DNA from: Geoglobus sp.
GTDB lineage: Archaea; Halobacteriota; Archaeoglobi; Archaeoglobales; Archaeoglobaceae
NCBI GenBank assembly: GCA_027019885.1
Contig: JALUWC010000459.1
Span: 1-7,612 of the forward strand
Length of the DNA stretch: 7,612 nt
Direction of reading: 5' to 3'
The first letter of the stretch is position 1; each line of letters begins with the position of its first letter. The translations under genes were made by a program, and so were the position numbers. Below the pieces are notes generated by a model. It was not told the origin of the DNA, did not search any database, and saw only the letters and a program-made list of their open reading frames with translations. Below are positions 7,311 through 7,612 of this stretch, piece by piece.

Positions 7311-7329
7311 TGCATCTATTTATACATTC

Positions 7330-7358
7330 ACATATTTAAAATTTCTTTTAGAATATGT
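7330..7358. promoter_or_regulatory. Inverted repeat around the promoter, possible operator
   Basis: The plus strand has ACATATT at 7330-7336 and its exact reverse complement AATATGT at 7352-7358. The arms are 22 bp apart centre to centre, about two helical turns. The left arm overlaps the proximal TATA box, so a dimeric wHTH protein bound here could block TBP. The region is very AT-rich, so a 7-bp match may arise by chance. Confidence 0.35.
7333..7346 (-). promoter_or_regulatory. Proximal BRE/TATA promoter of the cas operon (leaderless start)
   Basis: On the minus strand AGAAAT (7346-7341 region) fits the archaeal BRE pattern R-N-W-A-A-W, and TTTTAAATA (7341-7333) is a TATA box. Its centre is about 26-27 bp from cas10d ATG 7310, the usual TATA-to-start distance, so the mRNA would begin at or next to the ATG. 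The absence of any Shine-Dalgarno between 7330 and 7311 supports this. It is a match to consensus and has not been measured. Confidence 0.6.
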
Positions 7359-7366
7359 ATTTAAAA
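7358..7366 (-). promoter_or_regulatory. Second, identical TATA-like element 25 bp further upstream
   Basis: The nine bases TTTTAAATA recur on the minus strand at 7366-7358, exactly 25 bp upstream of the proximal box. This element could drive a second start giving a 5' leader of about 20-25 nt. Its core TTTAAA is self-complementary, so it could also serve weak transcription rightward. It may equally be ordinary AT-rich promoter sequence. Confidence 0.35.
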
Positions 7367-7381
7367 AATTTTGCGTATTGA

Positions 7382-7579
7382 ATGCAAATTCATGGGAATA
7401 AGAATACGAAATTAATTAGTTTAAACAAGAATGCAAAACTGAAAAAACTGGCTTACCTGAATCTGAATGCTCTAATTGTTGCTGACAACATCTCAGCCCA
7501 CGAAAACAGAGGTGGCGGGAAAAGAAGGTTTTTGAAAGTTATGGAGGAGTTCAGAGAGCTGTATCTAAAACCCTTATGA
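7382..7579 (+). CDS. Small plus-strand ORF of unknown function, possible gene remnant
   Basis: This 65-codon frame runs from ATG 7382 to TGA 7577-7579 and is divergent from the cas operon. It encodes a basic peptide with a lysine-rich first third, a hydrophobic stretch (LNLNALIVADNI at 27-38), and a charged end (GGGKRRFLKVMEEFRELY at about 44-61). Codon choice in the second half (AGA, GAG, CTG, AAC) looks like that of the cas genes, which suggests real or formerly real coding sequence. No Shine-Dalgarno precedes the ATG, and the first 25 codons are low-complexity Lys/Asn/Leu. I do not recognise the family. A degraded tail of a transposase or other gene is possible. The rest of the flank (7580-7612) shows nothing I can name. 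Confidence 0.3.
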   Translation: MQIHGNKNTKLISLNKNAKLKKLAYLNLNALIVADNISAHENRGGGKRRFLKVMEEFRELYLKPL

Positions 7580-7612
7580 AGAGAGAACCCATTTTTAATG
7601 TGCCTTTGGTGG

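Noticed and set aside
7317..7324. TATAAATA on the minus strand as the cas10d promoter
   Set aside because: It is only about 10 bp from the ATG, so transcription would start inside the gene and lose the first HD histidine. The TTTTAAATA box at 7341-7333 has the right distance.
7577..7597. Short T-run after the small plus-strand frame as a terminator
   Set aside because: The run is only five T's without a stem. It is too weak to claim.
1..7612. CRISPR repeat-spacer array
   Set aside because: I found no regularly spaced direct repeats of 24-37 bp. The array is presumably outside the window.

Overview
The window holds most of a type I-D CRISPR-Cas effector operon from an archaeon, all on the minus strand and reading from right to left. 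Signs of an archaeal host are BRE/TATA-type promoter elements (TTTTAAATA) upstream of the first gene, strong GGAGG-type Shine-Dalgarno sequences at internal genes but none at the first gene (consistent with a leaderless mRNA), frequent AGA/AGG arginine codons, and a Csa3-like CARF-wHTH regulator. A thermophilic euryarchaeon is plausible, but the genus cannot be fixed from this sequence alone. No CRISPR array and no adaptation genes (cas1, cas2, cas4) lie inside the window.

Layout in transcription order, from high to low coordinates: a promoter region (about 7311-7370); cas10d/csc3 (HD nuclease plus degenerate polymerase-like large subunit, 827 aa); a separate small helical protein (about 140 aa) that I propose is a stand-alone Cas11d small subunit; csc2 (Cas7 backbone); csc1 (Cas5); cas3' (helicase without HD domain); a csa3-like CARF-wHTH regulator cut in two by one in-frame TAA; and the 5' end of cas6, which runs off the left edge. 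Junctions are tight: overlaps of about 4 bp (cas10d/cas11d), 14 bp (cas11d/csc2), 4 bp (csc1/cas3') and 25 bp (cas3'/csa3), and gaps of 26 bp (csc2/csc1) and 4 bp (csa3/cas6). This indicates one polycistronic unit.

How the parts would work together, from known I-D biology: Cas6 cuts the pre-crRNA. Csc2 polymerises along the crRNA spacer, Csc1 holds the 5' end, Cas10d is the large subunit, and Cas11d subunits line the belly of the complex. After PAM-dependent target recognition, the Cas3' helicase unwinds DNA and the HD domain carried by Cas10d cuts it.

The two observations most worth following are the small-subunit gene encoded separately from cas10d, whereas the described cyanobacterial I-D systems make Cas11d by internal translation from the cas10d 3' end, and the in-frame stop that splits the csa3-like regulator within its CARF domain. 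To the right of the promoter, about 230 bp hold only a small plus-strand ORF of unknown nature.
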